From Dermatophagoides farinae (lineage: Eukaryota > Arthropoda > Arachnida > Sarcoptiformes > Pyroglyphidae): 64,000 bases of DNA. Shown here one piece after another: positions 1 through 14,286 of the stretch. Below the pieces are notes generated by a model, which worked only from the letters and a program-made list of their open reading frames with translations, did no database searches and had not been told where the DNA came from. Position numbers and translations under genes: made by a program. Within the stretch, counting starts at the first letter, position 1, and every line of letters starts with the position of its first letter. The stretch covers positions 3,043,001 through 3,107,000 of the forward strand of contig NC_134679.1 in assembly GCF_024713945.1 (NCBI RefSeq). The letters run 5' to 3'.

Positions 1-3000
1 TGGATGATGATAATGATAATGATGTTGATAATAATAACTAACCAATCATCATCATCATCAGCATCAATCTACAATCATCATCACAAACATAACAGAACCA
101 TCATATTAGGTTTAGCTCATCATAATCATCATTATTATTATTATTAAAAGTCAAAACACCCCCAAGCAGCATAGTATAGCATGCATCAATGATTTGTGGA
201 GATCCTAAGTCAAAACAAAGATGCAACAAAAAATAATTCGTAATGAAAAACAACTGATCAATGGATGATTTCGTGCAGTAAATCAAAATGTTGATTTAGA
301 TGAACCACATTTTGCAAATAAATACTTTCGATCTCATCGAATAAAAGATAATTTTTTTTATTTATTTGGAAAAAAAACACAATTAATTTATCGATCAATC
401 ACGGATCAATATTAAACAAAAAATAATTGTGTTATTGTATCAAATCGAATTGAATTAAATTTGAATCGATTCAAATAATAAATAACAAAAAAAAATTAAT
501 TGGATAAGAAAACAATCCATCTTCAACCGAACCGTTGAAACCTAATAGACAAAAATTCAAATGAATCAATTCATTTATCCGATAGTATCGAATAAATGAT
601 TATGATGATGTTTGAAATCATGATTTGATCAGTGAATGGATTCATCACTTTTAAACAATTGATCAGAAAGAGAGCAAGATACACCAACCAAATTGGTTAC
701 CACCATCAATACAACAATGGCCATAATCAACTAAACCGCAGGACTATCATCCAGAAATCATGATGAATTTTCTCTCGACTAAACAATTGACGACTTTTGG
801 GTGATTGGAAAATTTTATTTTTATTTTTTTATTACCATTATCACTAAAATCTAGGTAATCATCGTCAAATATAGAATAATCTTCATATTGATGATAATTC
901 ATGATAACAATTGTATGATGGTTTCTGGAACATTGTAAAGCTTGTTATTTTCTGTTATGTTTTTGTCTATATCATCGTATGATATATAATGAAAAAGGGA
1001 GAGAGATAGTTCCAAGAAAAAAGAAAGCAAAAAATAAAATAAAATAATTTTTTTTCTAATGAAGGATGATAGAAAAAAAAAATATCCCAAGGGTTCATCA
1101 ATATGTTGCGGAATACAACAAAATTCGCAAACATCAATATTAAAAAAAAGATAATGATGATAAGGTTAGGCCTGTTTTGTTGTTGTTCCTCCCTTCCTGA
1201 TCATCATCATCCTCGTCATCATCAATGAAATCGAGAATCGAAACAAAACAAAACAAAACAAAAAAAAAATTAAACCCTTCAAGGCATAAACAACAACACA
1301 ACCACATTTGGTCGGTATATTATGTTGTATTCAATTCGTTTGATTAAAAAAAGGTTTCATTATTATTATTATTTCTCCATTTCGTATATAATGATGATGA
1401 TGGTGATAATGCACATTTATCAAAGAAAAATTTTATTTTCTTCATTACAATATACGCCTCTTCTTTGTTGTAAATAACATTGGCCAAAAAAAAAATAAAT
1501 AATTGATAAATGATGATGATATGTTTATGATTAATCCATTCACAACAAAAAAAAATTGATCAATCTACTTTCACTTTGATTTTTTGTTTCTTTGATAATT
1601 TAGTGAAAAAAAAGACATAACCGACAAAAACCACAACAACAAATAATTTTCGATAAAATTATACAAAAAAAATAAATAAATTGATCAACGATTGAAAAAA
1701 TCATTTTGTCCTTTCTTCCTTTCTCCCCCCGTTATCATCACTATTATCACCAACATGCAAAATATACATGTAGTAGTTGATACAACATTGACTTTCATAT
1801 TTTTCAACGGATTTTTAATCTGATTTGATTTAATGTTTTTTTTTTACTCTCTGTAGAACAAATGATGATATACAAATAAATCTATGTGAAAATATTGATA
1901 GACGAATTACAAAATGAAATCCATTCGAAATTCAGATAGAAGCTACATACATCAAAAACAGACAGTTTGAAAAACGGAACGAAAAATCGGAAGATCTGAT
2001 CAGGATCAAATCAAAGGAAGAGTATCATTGGTCATCATTAGATGTTTTCTTACACATCATTTGGTTCATCATTATGGAATAAATTTGATGGTGATAGTGA
2101 TGATGATGATGAAAAGTAGATCAAACTAGGCATTTTTCTGATTCGTATTTCCAAATCATTCAGTCAGTTAGTCAGTCGGACAAACAAAAAAAAAGAAGAA
2201 AAAGTTGTGTCTATGTGATTATCATCAGTTGGTACGTCGTCGCCGTCAACATTAATACATCTTGATGAATGAAAGCAAAAAAAAGAGATTAAAACTCATC
2301 TCTTGAATCTTACAATCCTCGCCAACATAGCCATCATCACCACCACCTGGTATTATCATCATCATCATGTGGATTATCAAGAGATACTGTTATATACACA
2401 CGAACATGCTTATTATGTGCCATCCAATCGATTCAATTGGAATGAATTGAAAATGATGAATAAATTGATGAATATCCTTAACGGATCCCGGCTACTATAG
2501 ACAAAAAAAATCAAGATTGATACATCCACCGATTATGATGATGATGATGATGATGACCGACGATAAAGATGAAAACGATGATCAATCGAATTTTTCAACA
2601 CACACAACAACATATAGATATCTAGATAGATAGATAAATAGATGAATGTTTTTGACTGGTCCATAGTCGAAAATGTAAAAAAGAAAATTTATTTAAGTTT
2701 ATTTAATCGAACCCCGTAATAATCATTCATTATTGGCGTTCATCTTTTAACGCGCCACCACCACCACCACGACAACCAACCAACATTCGAGGATCGATTA
2801 CAACCTAACAGGATATGTGTGTGTGTGTATTCATTCAATCAGATGATTAAATTTATCGGAAAAATAAAATAATGCATTGATAATTTAATGTGGCTACTGC
2901 CGATTGATAGACGACAAAAAAAAAAAATAATAAAATGAAAATCCAATGACTTTCAATGGAAAAAAAATTGAATCAACTAACTCACAAATATACACTATAC

Positions 3001-6000
3001 TCTCTAATTTGAATGAATAAAGATTGGCAACACTAATAATGATGATGATGATGATGATGATGAAATGAGACGAACACGAATCGATTCGATTGAGGTGATC
3101 AAATGTAGAGCAAATGATTAAATATTGACCAATCGAAGATGATTATTGATGATTAATAATAATGGCTGAATAACTCTGATATACATGGATTAAAATATGA
3201 AATTTAAATTTTTTTTTTTTTACTACTTCTCTCTATTTTGTCTATGTAGATCATTAAAAAGTAGTGGAGAGAACAAAAAAAAAATTTATGATCATCAGAT
3301 CAGATTACATAAAAAAAAAATTTGTATTTTACATATTTATTGTCCAAAATGTTTAACATTTGAAGGAAAAAAAATTTTAGCCTGTTGAATTGGAAATTTT
3401 TTTTGCGAAATGCATTGAATTGACAATCAAATAGATTTCTTGTTATAAAACAAATAAAATGGTGTGAAAACAAATACAATCCAACGATTGAATTAATCAG
3501 AGGTGGATGAACAGTAAAAAAATATAAAAATGGATTGCAAACAAACAATAACAGTTTATAATATATGATCATTAACATCCATAATCATAATCAAGTATGA
3601 TGATCATACGTAAACTAAATAAAAAAAACATACAATTCGACTATAGTATAAAATTTCCGGCTATAGAAAAAGGATGAACCAACCACAAAAAAAATAGGAA
3701 ACAATAGAAACAGAAAAATTGATAAATATTAAAAACACACCTATTTGTGTTCATCTTATTCATTATTTTTTTCATTCAAATAACGAATTGTCTATATTCA
3801 TTTTTCTGGAAAAAAATAAAACAGTTGTGAATCTTAATTCAATTCAATAAATCAACAACAAAAGAAAAAAAAGAAAACGATGATGTACATTGCACATCTT
3901 ATTAATAATGATGATGATGAACATTAGAATAAAAATATGCAAATAAGTAAATTGAAAGATTTGTCAAAATTGGGCTTAAAATTTTGTTTTTACAAATTAC
4001 TCTAATGGAAAAATTGGTCAATCTATCAAATAAAGACGAAAAAAAATACATAATGAATTTGTTTTGATGTCTTTTTCCAACTATGGTCCAAAATAACCAA
4101 AAAAAAAACATTGAATCCATTGAATTCTATTGTTTGTTGTTCATTTTGCCACACACATATGAAAACTTTTACGTTGATTTCAGGTAGCTAATAACAATTT
4201 TTTTTCCTGTCCATTCACTATGTGATGATAACTATGATGATGATTATGATTAAACTGCTTTGGCCATTTTTTTTTGTTCATCTTCTGGATACCATTTTCA
4301 GTAGTCCAAAACAACAACAACAACAACAACAACAAAAAACGACAAGAACAATCAATCTCCATGCAAACATTATTATAAAATAAGTTTATGTATGTACAAC
4401 TATTTGTGAAAAAAAAATAAAAAAAAATAAAAGCAAGTAATGATTAAACTCATCATCATCATCATCATCATCATGATCCAAATAAATCGTGACGATGAAA
4501 ACTATGGCCATTTCTATCATCATCATCATCATCATTGCTATTTTATCAAACAATCCAGAAAAAGATGAAATCATTTAATCTCATTGCCCTTGTTATTATT
4601 TAATGTAGTGATGATGAGCCACAAGCAAGCAAAAAAAAAAAAAAAAATGGCCACACACAGTTTTTTCTTTTTTTGTTCATAATTTCATGCCAAAAAATGA
4701 ATCAGTATTTTTTTTTTCATTCACCGAATATTCTCATGATCATTAGCACATAATCATTGTCGATCCAACACCCACCATATTGATCATCAATAATTATGAT
4801 TAAAAACATCATGTTGTAGTTTAAAAAAAAACAGAACAGTTTATTGTTTAAAACAAATGAAATAAGATAATGCATCTGAATAAAAAAAAATTGATCAACA
4901 AAAATACAAATCTTAATCTCAACTCATCATTCATTAAATCATTGATCATCTTTGGATGCTTCCTTCATTTTCAAACAACACACTCACACACACATGCTGG
5001 CTCTTCTCTATTTTATCCATCATTTGGTAAGTGTAAATAAATTTGCAAAATAATAACCGGCCATTATAATGATTATCATCAAAGTTGTTGTTGTTGTTGT
5101 TGTGTTTTGGATCAATCGGAAAAAACGGATGAATTTTTTTTTCTTCAATGAAACAAAAACAAGAATGGATCATCATCAACATTGTTTATAAACAATAACA
5201 TTAATAATGAATAAGTATTTGATGAATGTATGATAATACAACGATATTCACATGTGTGTGTGTGTGTGTATTAATCCGCCCTTGTTATGTCTACACACAC
5301 ATATATCGAACAAGCGGTCATCATCGTCATTATTATCATCGTCATCAAACATGGATCATCCAGTTCTCCACCCAGAAAAAAAAACTTTCATCATCATTTT
5401 GTTGTTGTTGTTGTTGTTGTTTTCGATTGTCAGTAGTCAAAAAAAAAGGAATGATGAGACCTCGAATACAGTTCATATAATCATTATAAAATAACAAATT
5501 AAAATGAAAATTTAAAATAATAATTTAAATAGATCAATCAAAGTAACGGATAAACAAAATAAAAAAATTTGTTTTCCCCGATAAATTCAATAAAATGAAA
5601 AAAAAAAATACAAAAATCCATCAATCTATTTATGAAATCTATCCATTTTTCAATCGATGATCCTTTTTTTCAAAACATCATCGACAATTCTAAATAGAAT
5701 GATTATAATAATAATAATAATACCAATAATCATCTTCGATTTTCGATCCTGATTAGTTCGATTACTTCAGTAATAGTAGTAGTAGTAGTAGTCGTCAATA
5801 TTATTATCATTATGATTATGATTATTACAGTCATCGTTCAAGTAACAAAAAAAAAAAAAATACTGAAACTACAATACATTAAATTATATTGATGAAGAGA
5901 AAAGATTGAATTTAAAGAGAAAAATCGATGTTGATGATGAGAGGGAAGACGCCCGAGCTAATACAAAAATGACCATCTTATATCTCTATGATGATGATTA

Positions 6001-8671
6001 TGATGATGATGATGCTGATTATGATGATGATAAAAACAACACAAGTGAAGAAATCTAGAAAATGTATGATGCCAACGCCCAAAAAACTAGAGCAAAACCG
6101 AAAAAACAACAACAACAACAACAACATCGAAATCGACAGCAGCAACAACAACAACAACAACAAACACGCGATTTTTTCTTCAGATTGACTTTTGGACGAT
6201 GATGATGATGATGATGACGATTGACGAGAAACACCTCACTTATCGTGTGAATTGAATTCAATTCAAATATTTGAATCGGTTGGAAAAGGGAAAAAATGAC
6301 AGCAACAAAAAAAAATTATCAAAGACATTGATAAAGATGGACAGGCCACATGTATAAACTGGATCAATAATGGATCTATATACTATTATAATGATAATCC
6401 ACAAGTGTTGGTTTATCAATATTATATTGATGATGATGATGATGATGATAGTAATATGGATTTTTTTTTGCACACATATATAATGATAGACAATTGTATC
6501 GTTGTTGGATCCATCCATTTTTTTCCGAATGATATGATCAATGTTGATGGATCATGAAAAAAAAATGGACTGATGGTAATTGATGTTGCAACTTGCAATG
6601 TGTATGAATGTATATCAATGATATCCAATAAAAGAAAAAACCATCAAACCAAAATGATAACTTTAAAGAATGATGATGAATTCACATCAATCTTGGGTAA
6701 GAGAAAAACTTAATAATAATAATAACAATCAATCTATGAGAGAGAGCGAGAGAATGAGAGGCATAATTTGATTTAAAGAAAGTTTTGTATCGGATGCTTG
6801 ATACAATGCTAATAATAATAATAATAATAATGCCAATAGTATACTAGAACAAATAAAATTCTATATCATCCACTCATCAGTTGTGATGAAGATCATGGTA
6901 AATTTTTGATCACATCTACTGTACTGATTTTTTTTCCGCCAAAAAAAAACCATAATGAAGTAACTGAAATCATTTTTATCTTAATCATTACGGAATGAAT
7001 TATTATTGAATGGATATTGAAATCGGTTTATATTGAAAGAAAAAAGGTCTAGACTAGATAAATAAATAAACAAAGCAACTGACCAACACTAGCAAGAAAA
7101 ATAAAAATAAAAAAATATTGGAAAAACTACTAGTTTAAGATGTGATATCAGTTTATAATCCAGTCTTTCAATTACTTATCATCATCATCATCATTATCAT
7201 TATCGATGAATGGAAAATTTAAACTAAAATGGAATAGGATCAAATAAAATGATAATGGATAATTCTCCAATGATGATGACCCATGTTGTAGACATAAGAC
7301 AATTTTTTGTTGTTGTTGTTGTTGTTTTTCATCATCATCATCATCATTATCATCATTGACGATTAGAATTCAAATTCAATCGGGAAATAATTGTTCCTTT
7401 CAATTAAAGTTGATGAGAGTTTTAGAAAATAAAAAAAAATATAAAGATAAAACCGATGCTGATACCATGTTATGACATGGTTTTCCATTTATCATAGGAT
7501 GAGAATCTGTGGATTAAAAGAACAGAAACAGATAAAAACAACAAAAAAAAAATAAACGAGAAAAACATCCGTTCATTTATTCATATAACGAAGGATTCAA
7601 AAAAAAACTTTCGCAGGTAGAAAACGACGAAATATTCATATATGAAAACAGCAATGAACTTTTATGTTTCAAAAAACATCATATCTCATATTGTGGTAAT
7701 AATGATATTATTATTATTATTATTATCATCGTCATTGACCATAAATGGTTGATACGTTCATCAATGGACAAAAAAAATGATCCAAAAACAATGAAGATAT
7801 GAAGATCAATCAAATCATATGCTAATTAAAAAAAAAAATTTGCGTGGCTACAAAAAAAAATTGACAATTTTTTTTCTCATCAAATTGAATACAAAAAATG
7901 TTTGCGAAAAGTTTCTGAAATTTGAAACTTTAGATTTTTTTTTTTGAATATCTACAAATAAAAAGATATCAACCATGAATGAAAGAAAGGAAAGAAGAAA
8001 GTGATCCAATTATATTAACTGCCAATAATGAGATAGATAAAGAGAGAGAGAGAGAGAGAGACGATGACCACAATTTTTTTTTTTGATTACAAGATTTGGA
8101 TAACTGGATGTTTTTTGCCAAGAAAATTAAATTGTTTAAGCCAATTTATTCAACTTCGAAAAAAAAATCAATCAATATTCAATAGAATGAACATCTTTTT
8201 CTTTTCTGACCAAATTTGTGCACAAACACGCATACACACACACACACACGATTCTCCTACTCTAATTTGTAAGTATATTAAAATTGTTATATATACAACA
8301 CATGATATCTAATTCTATTTTCTTTTTCTTCATACTTGTTATTTATTGTAATTTTGTCATAAATCAAAATCTTTTTTTGATTGAAAATTATAATCGATCG
8401 AATGGATAAAACAAAAATTTGGAAGACAACTTTTTTTTTGTTTTGTTTTGGTCAATTTAGTCAAAAAAAAATGAGATTCAAATTAGATCGCAACAAAAAT
8501 GAATATGCTCTGGGCTATTAATTTTGAAAAAAAAACATATTTGAATCATCATTCATTGAAAGGAAAATTTTATAATAATGTATCCTCATTCTCTCTCTCG
8601 CAAACACAGTTAGAAATAGAGAAAGTGAACGGAAAAAAATAAAAAATTTCAAAATAACAAATTCAACTTAC
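1..8671. other. Repeat-rich non-coding stretch left of the PR-domain-like exon
   Basis: No exon with convincing codon structure is seen here on either strand. The sequence is dominated by (TGA)n/(TCA)n runs (for example near 2535, 3038, 4450 and 6420), A and T tracts, (CA)n patches and a 21-nt (AG)n run at 8041-8061. Part of it is probably the next intron of the minus-strand gene whose exon ends at 8672, because that exon finishes in a strong donor and its 3' exons are not found. One open stretch at 2331-2500 (+) is discussed as a weak exon candidate. Confidence 0.6.
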
Positions 8672-8965
8672 TTGGCCACAAAACAGCAACAAGATGGCGT
8701 TAGCATCTCGGGATTTATTTTTTTGTTCATCAGAATCTTGTTGATGATAAGAATCACTATTATCGTTGCTGCCCGATGTATTGACAAAAACGGTTGATCG
8801 TTTTTGATTTGATTGAATATTGCCATTATTAGTGCCATTATTAATAAGTTTTTGTTCAGCTTCTGTTAGATTTTGATTCAAATGTCGAATTGCAGCAATC
8901 CAATTGTAAACTTGTGGATCTTGTAATTCTACCCATGCAGAAAATGTTCCAGAACGATCTGTTAC
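8672..8965 (-). CDS. Internal exon of PRDM-like gene (second half of a divergent PR domain)
   Basis: This 98-codon exon is bounded on the minus strand by a pyrimidine-poor but plausible acceptor (AATTTCAG before GTA ACA GAT) and a strong donor (CCAA/GTAAGT). Both ends are phase 0, matching the exon at 14287-14910. It starts VTDRSGTFSAWVELQDPQV and continues YNWIAAIRHLNQNL. In PR/SET domains of the PRDM family the comparable segment is a strand pair, an acidic-Pro turn, then N/S-W and a helix ending in (E)QNL. A Ser/Asn/Gln-rich insertion of about 50 residues follows, then ILLLFCGQ, placed where PRDM proteins have a hydrophobic strand ending W-Y-G. A PH-domain C-terminal helix is an alternative reading. 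Downstream exons, where zinc fingers would be expected, are not in the window. Confidence 0.7.
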
Positions 8966-10224
8966 CTGAAATTATAATAGTGAAAAAATTTTAAAAATTG
9001 TCCAAAAAAAAAATTTGAATGAAAAAAAATTTTAATCATGCACGATTGCGACATCTGTTGACGAATACTGTAGATATTTTTTCTAAGAATTTTGACCTTA
9101 CTGAAAAGTACAAAAATGCTTTCCAAAAAAAACCACAGCAAAAATAAAAATTAATTCATTTTTCATGTAACAGTGACACGCGTCAATATCACTGGAATCG
9201 TAAGAATCGACACCTGCACACACATGCATAGCTAAAATTAGTTGCCATACTTTTCTATTTTTGAACGACAATTCATATCAGAATCACTGAAAATGTTTAA
9301 TAGAAAGTTTTTGGTTCAAATTCATCGAACATGACACATTGGACACGTGTGACATTGTCAATGTCGATGAATTTTATCGATTTGATTCGTTGTAGGTGGT
9401 CGATCAAATTTCGATAACCCGAAAGCATTCTGATGAAGCACTATGCTAAATTAAAACAAAAAAAAATGTATCTATTCTCTTTGTCAAAAAAGAACAAGAA
9501 TCATTCATTAGAACGGATTGTCTAATAAATAATATCAAAATAATCAAGATAAATTATCGACAATTATTTTTTGCATGAAAAAAAATGATTTATGCTAATT
9601 AATTAATCCTTAATAATTAATTATCGTAAACTAAGCTTGAATGACCTCGTATACGTACTTTGACCTTTGTTCGGACACATCTCTTTTTTTCAGGCAATAA
9701 ATCATCAAGAAAAAATAAAAATCTGTTGTTCTTCCCGGCATCGGGTTTATTATATTGGAATTAACCCGTTACTATGGGTAAATATAATAATAATAATTGT
9801 ACAATAGTAAACAAGCAAACATTCTATATTCTTATTATGTTTGGATCGATATTTAATATTGACAAACTCAAATTCTGTATTTTGGAAACTTTTTTTCTTT
9901 GGCTGCTACACGAATGAAGAAAAATGATAAATTATTTTATTCACCATTCTATGTTTTTGGCTACTACAATTTTTTTTCTCTCAAAAACACGCATCACAAG
10001 ACAATGTCATGAATGTATACGATAGAATCAATCAAAAATAGCCTGAACTTGGAAAACTTTTTGCATTCTGTCTGCTGATATTTTATAATTCAAATCTGAT
10101 GGACTGAAAAAAAATAAGAAATTGAAAGATTCAATTTTGATCATTGAAAAAGCAAAAAAAAAAACCTTTACCACTGGAATCATAATATGGTTCCGTAATA
10201 CAACCGGATAATAATAATTTGGAT

Positions 10225-10255
<31 letters not shown>

Positions 10256-10775
10256 CAAGGCACACGTGTTGGTGTGTATCGAGGCGTGTAGCAATTCGAT
10301 TTGGGTTTCATGGTTCGTATGACGACGATACTCTCTGCTAACATGTATAGTATACACGACGAAAGCAAAAAAAAAAAACATCACTTGTATGATGTGATGT
10401 ATGATGACAACATACACACAAACATACAATTTTTATTCAATTCTATCGATGGAAAAAAATACACATATCTTCCATCATGGGGGCAAACACAGCAATATCA
10501 TATCGACAGAAAAAAAAATGTCAGTAACGCCAAAAAAAAACGTTTTTATTATTGTGTCATTGTTAAATTATCTGTAAATAATGGATTGAACATGTTATAT
10601 CATCATCATCATCATCATATTATTCTTGCTAACAGCCTGTGTGTGGCCTTCTTTAAAAAAAAAGTTTTTTTTTTCGTTAAGCTCAAATATCTTTGTCCAT
10701 GTTGATATTGTGAATTAGATTGGATGGATGGATAGATAGATGAATGAAACAAAAAATGGGCATCCCAGCAGTTTT

Positions 10776-10815
<40 letters not shown>

Positions 10816-13800
10816 ATATCCATATTGAATAAGCAAACACACATATGTTGTATCCATTAAAAATTGCAATTCTTTTGCCTTTGATTATTTCTGTTTAAGG
10901 CCATCATCATCATCATGGATCCATTCAATCCTCCTGTTACATCCATTAGAGTTGCATTATGAATGATGTTGACTTTTTTTTTTGATTGTAAAAGTTGGTA
11001 ACTAACTACTCTTGTACCACATATCACTTATACATACAACATATATATTTGGTTTAAGCATCATCCAATACATATATATATGAAAGTATTAGCAATAACA
11101 GATGATAAAATCATTAAACTCAATATATACATTCATCAATATTAAAATATCTAAGTTAATTTTTTTGTTTTGTTTTTTCTGTAAACAACTAATATACCAT
11201 AATTTTCATTTGTTTTTATGCAATTGGTGATCAATCTTTTTTTTGGACGGTTTTATTCTGTTTCATTTCCGGAATTCCATTGATAGAAGAACCGAAATAC
11301 GGAAAAAACAACAACAACAAAAAAATCTAATTCCGTGATTGGAAATGATTGAATAGAATATATTGATTGATTGAATTTCATTTTAGGAATTTGTCACCAA
11401 GGTGATTGTGTAGCGGTTATATACACATAATATGTTGATAAAAAAAAAAATAAACTAACCATTAAGTTATACGTGCGTAGGTGTAACATGATTGAACACA
11501 TACACACACACACACGCACACGTGCATTATGTTCGTGTGAAATTTCTAATCTTCAATTCAATCAACAAAAAAAAATGTACAAAATTTAGCTTGACATTAA
11601 TTACCTTGCATTTGGTGGATGAAATCAAAATAACAATAATAACATAAAAGCAGACAATGTCAAATCAAACCAAAAAAAAAAAAAAAAAAATGAGAAATAA
11701 TATATACCAAAAAGAAAAAAAAAATGCTCGACGTACTAACACCAATCATGTAATTTTTTTTTTCTCTCTCTCTCTCTCATTCTTTTTCTCTATGTACATG
11801 TTTACGATCCAAGTTCTATATCAGGCTCTGATATTCTAGCATTATTATTATTAATACGAATTGACGCCTGGAAACCATCATCATCATCATCGTCATGATT
11901 GCTGCTTTATGATGACAGCCTTGACGTACATAGTCAACACAAATTTAAATGTTGATTTTATATTTTTTTATGTAAAATATGATAAAATGAACAACAGAAA
12001 AAAATAATCAAAAAAAAAAAAAATTACCTCTTGGAACAATCACATAAAATATATTACACATACATACAGAGATTCTTTTTGTTCTAGCCACATACGGCGC
12101 AAATGGTAAAGCGCAGCTCTATATATTATATATATTGAGGCGCCTTCATCATCATAATCATAAGAAAAAAAAATGTGAAACATTTTTATTCAGATTTTCT
12201 TTGACTATTTATTAAATTTTGTGATTTGTGATTGAAATATGTATGGAGATAACCACGCGTCTAAAGCAAATTATGGAGAAAAGATTTATGTTCTACGTTG
12301 GCAGCAAAAGAATCGTTTACATCGATAAATCCTCAAAGAGAGAGAAAGAGAGAGAGAGAGAATTGAAACCAGAATCATAGATACATGAATGTGGTATTCA
12401 GAAAAAAAATGATCAACGAAACAAAAACCAGAAAAATGATACAAACAGGATGTATGGATTTTCTTCATTGTGGTTGAATCCCTAACGAAAAAAAAAAATT
12501 TCTCCCTGAACTTTGATATGGGAACCAGAAAAAAAAAACATATATTTTATTGCATACACACCAGAGTGGCTAGCAAAAAAAAGAGAGTGAGAAATATGAA
12601 AACATGTCTTTGACATCTTTCTTGTAATGCCGTTAGAATGGCCAATTAAAATCCTATTGAATCCATCTGGTGTGTGTGTGTGTCTTTGACATACCCGATC
12701 TACTAAATCAACAACGAAAAAAAAAAATCAAAGAATAGTCAATACCAGAATCTATCTATCTTTTTATTATGATGATCTTTGTTCAATATTATTAGAAATC
12801 TCTGAACACAAACGCAACTTATATACTCAATTATTGAATCAATTTCCAATGACACCTAATTTATTTTCAAATGATTATTCTTATGATGATGTGATTATCT
12901 TTGTATTTTTTTCCAATATTGCTTTTATGTTGACCTTTGATGATCAGAACATTTTTTTTCCAAATGCTTTCATGTGTAAGAGCGGCTTGAAATTCACCAA
13001 ATAATTTTTTTTTGCCTATTACGTTATCGTTTGGCAATGAACGGTGCTCGTCTCATATCCCCATCAGAAAAAAAACAGGCAATTGATACAAGCTGACGCC
13101 AGAACCAGAAATAGGAAACAAACATTTATATATATGAATGAATGGTAATACGTTGACTCAATTTATATAAATAAATGGGAAAAAATGAGAAAAATATCTG
13201 AACCAACCAAAACCAAATCGAACACACACACACACACACAAATGCACGTCATTTGAATCGTGGACCAAGAAAAAAAAAACAACAGGAAAAAATAAAAGAT
13301 AATCAAAATACTGGTACAAAACGATAGTGGTGGTCCGAATAGAAAAAAAAGAAAGAACTGCATTTACATGAACGATTCGATATTTTTTTTCTTCATCTCA
13401 TATTCAATTTAAATTTTGTTTCAGAATGTTTAATAGTACTGTATTTATATATATGTTATATAATGTTTGCTGTGTTTTTATATCCATAATCATTATTTGT
13501 GGGTGATATATATATTCTTCATACAAATGTTCACTATAGTTTAATTTTTCTGGTTATGAGTTGTTTTATTATTATTATTTTGCTGATTGAATTGTATTCA
13601 AAGTTAAGGTAATATCGTGGAATATGATTATCATCATCATCATCATCATCAAGATATTGAATTTTCCAAAACAGAAATACAATCACACACTAATATATGT
13701 TCAATCATCATATGGTCTCGAATTTCCAAACAATAACAAAAACAAACAAACAAAAAAATTGTCCATCTGGTGGACCATCAATGATGATCGAAGCTCATCG

Positions 13801-14286
13801 ATCACTATTTCCCAAAAAAAACTTAACGCATTTATACATATCGCAAGATTGGATTCACTAGATTTTTTTTTTGTATTTTTGTTTTGTTTTCAAATGCCCG
13901 AACAAACAAAATCAATTATCCAATCGACTAAAAATCTATAGAATCATTTTTGGATCACCCGCTGCTGTTTTTGTGCCGTGTTTGCCTGTCTGATACACTT
14001 GTGCATCAAACAAACAAACACACAAACACACAAATGTAAAACTATTAGAAAGAAAAAAAAATCATAATAGATGATCATTGAAGATTCGTCATCGTCGTTA
14101 TAGAATCTTTAGTTCATTGAATTATATACCTTCACTGTGTGGGAATAACAATATGAATGTCATTTTTTTTCACCAGAAAATTATAACGTATAAAAAAAAT
14201 GTTAAAAACTTCCTGATTATTTTTTCATTTTTCATTTTTTTTTTGCTGTGAATGAACTTTTGAACTAATGTTACTTTTGAACTTAC
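8966..14286 (-). other. Long intron of the PRDM-like gene (5.3 kb)
   Basis: The interval lies between the phase-0 donor at 14286 and the acceptor at 8966. It contains (CA)n at 10777-10809, (AG)n near 10225-10255, (AT)-rich repeats, (CA)n at 11500-11520 and many A tracts. A less repetitive island around 9040-9460 carries a perfect 15-nt inverted repeat at 9351-9365 and an ACACGTGT palindrome just before it. Open frames at 10028-10429, 10301-10705 and 13624-13941 are low-complexity and are not annotated as genes. Confidence 0.55.
10777..10809. repeat. (AC)n microsatellite
   Basis: 33 nt of uninterrupted AC dinucleotide repeat inside the PRDM-like gene intron. Confidence 0.95.

Noticed and set aside
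7048-7063. GTCTAGACTAGATAAA shared with 42955-42970
   Set aside because: A 16-nt match in AT-rich DNA with no extended similarity on either side; treated as chance.
10028-10705. Two overlapping 130-codon frames on opposite strands
   Set aside because: Both are driven by (AG)n, (CAT)n and A/T tracts. There are no splice-consistent neighbours and no recognisable domain.
12089-12142. GC-containing patch with GGCGCAAATGG, AAGCGC and GAGGCGCC
   Set aside because: Considered as a tRNA or small structured RNA, but no acceptor-stem pairing or T-loop consensus could be found.
13624-13941. 105-codon plus-strand frame
   Set aside because: It starts in a (TCA)n repeat giving an Ile run and continues through A/T tracts. 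No family resemblance.
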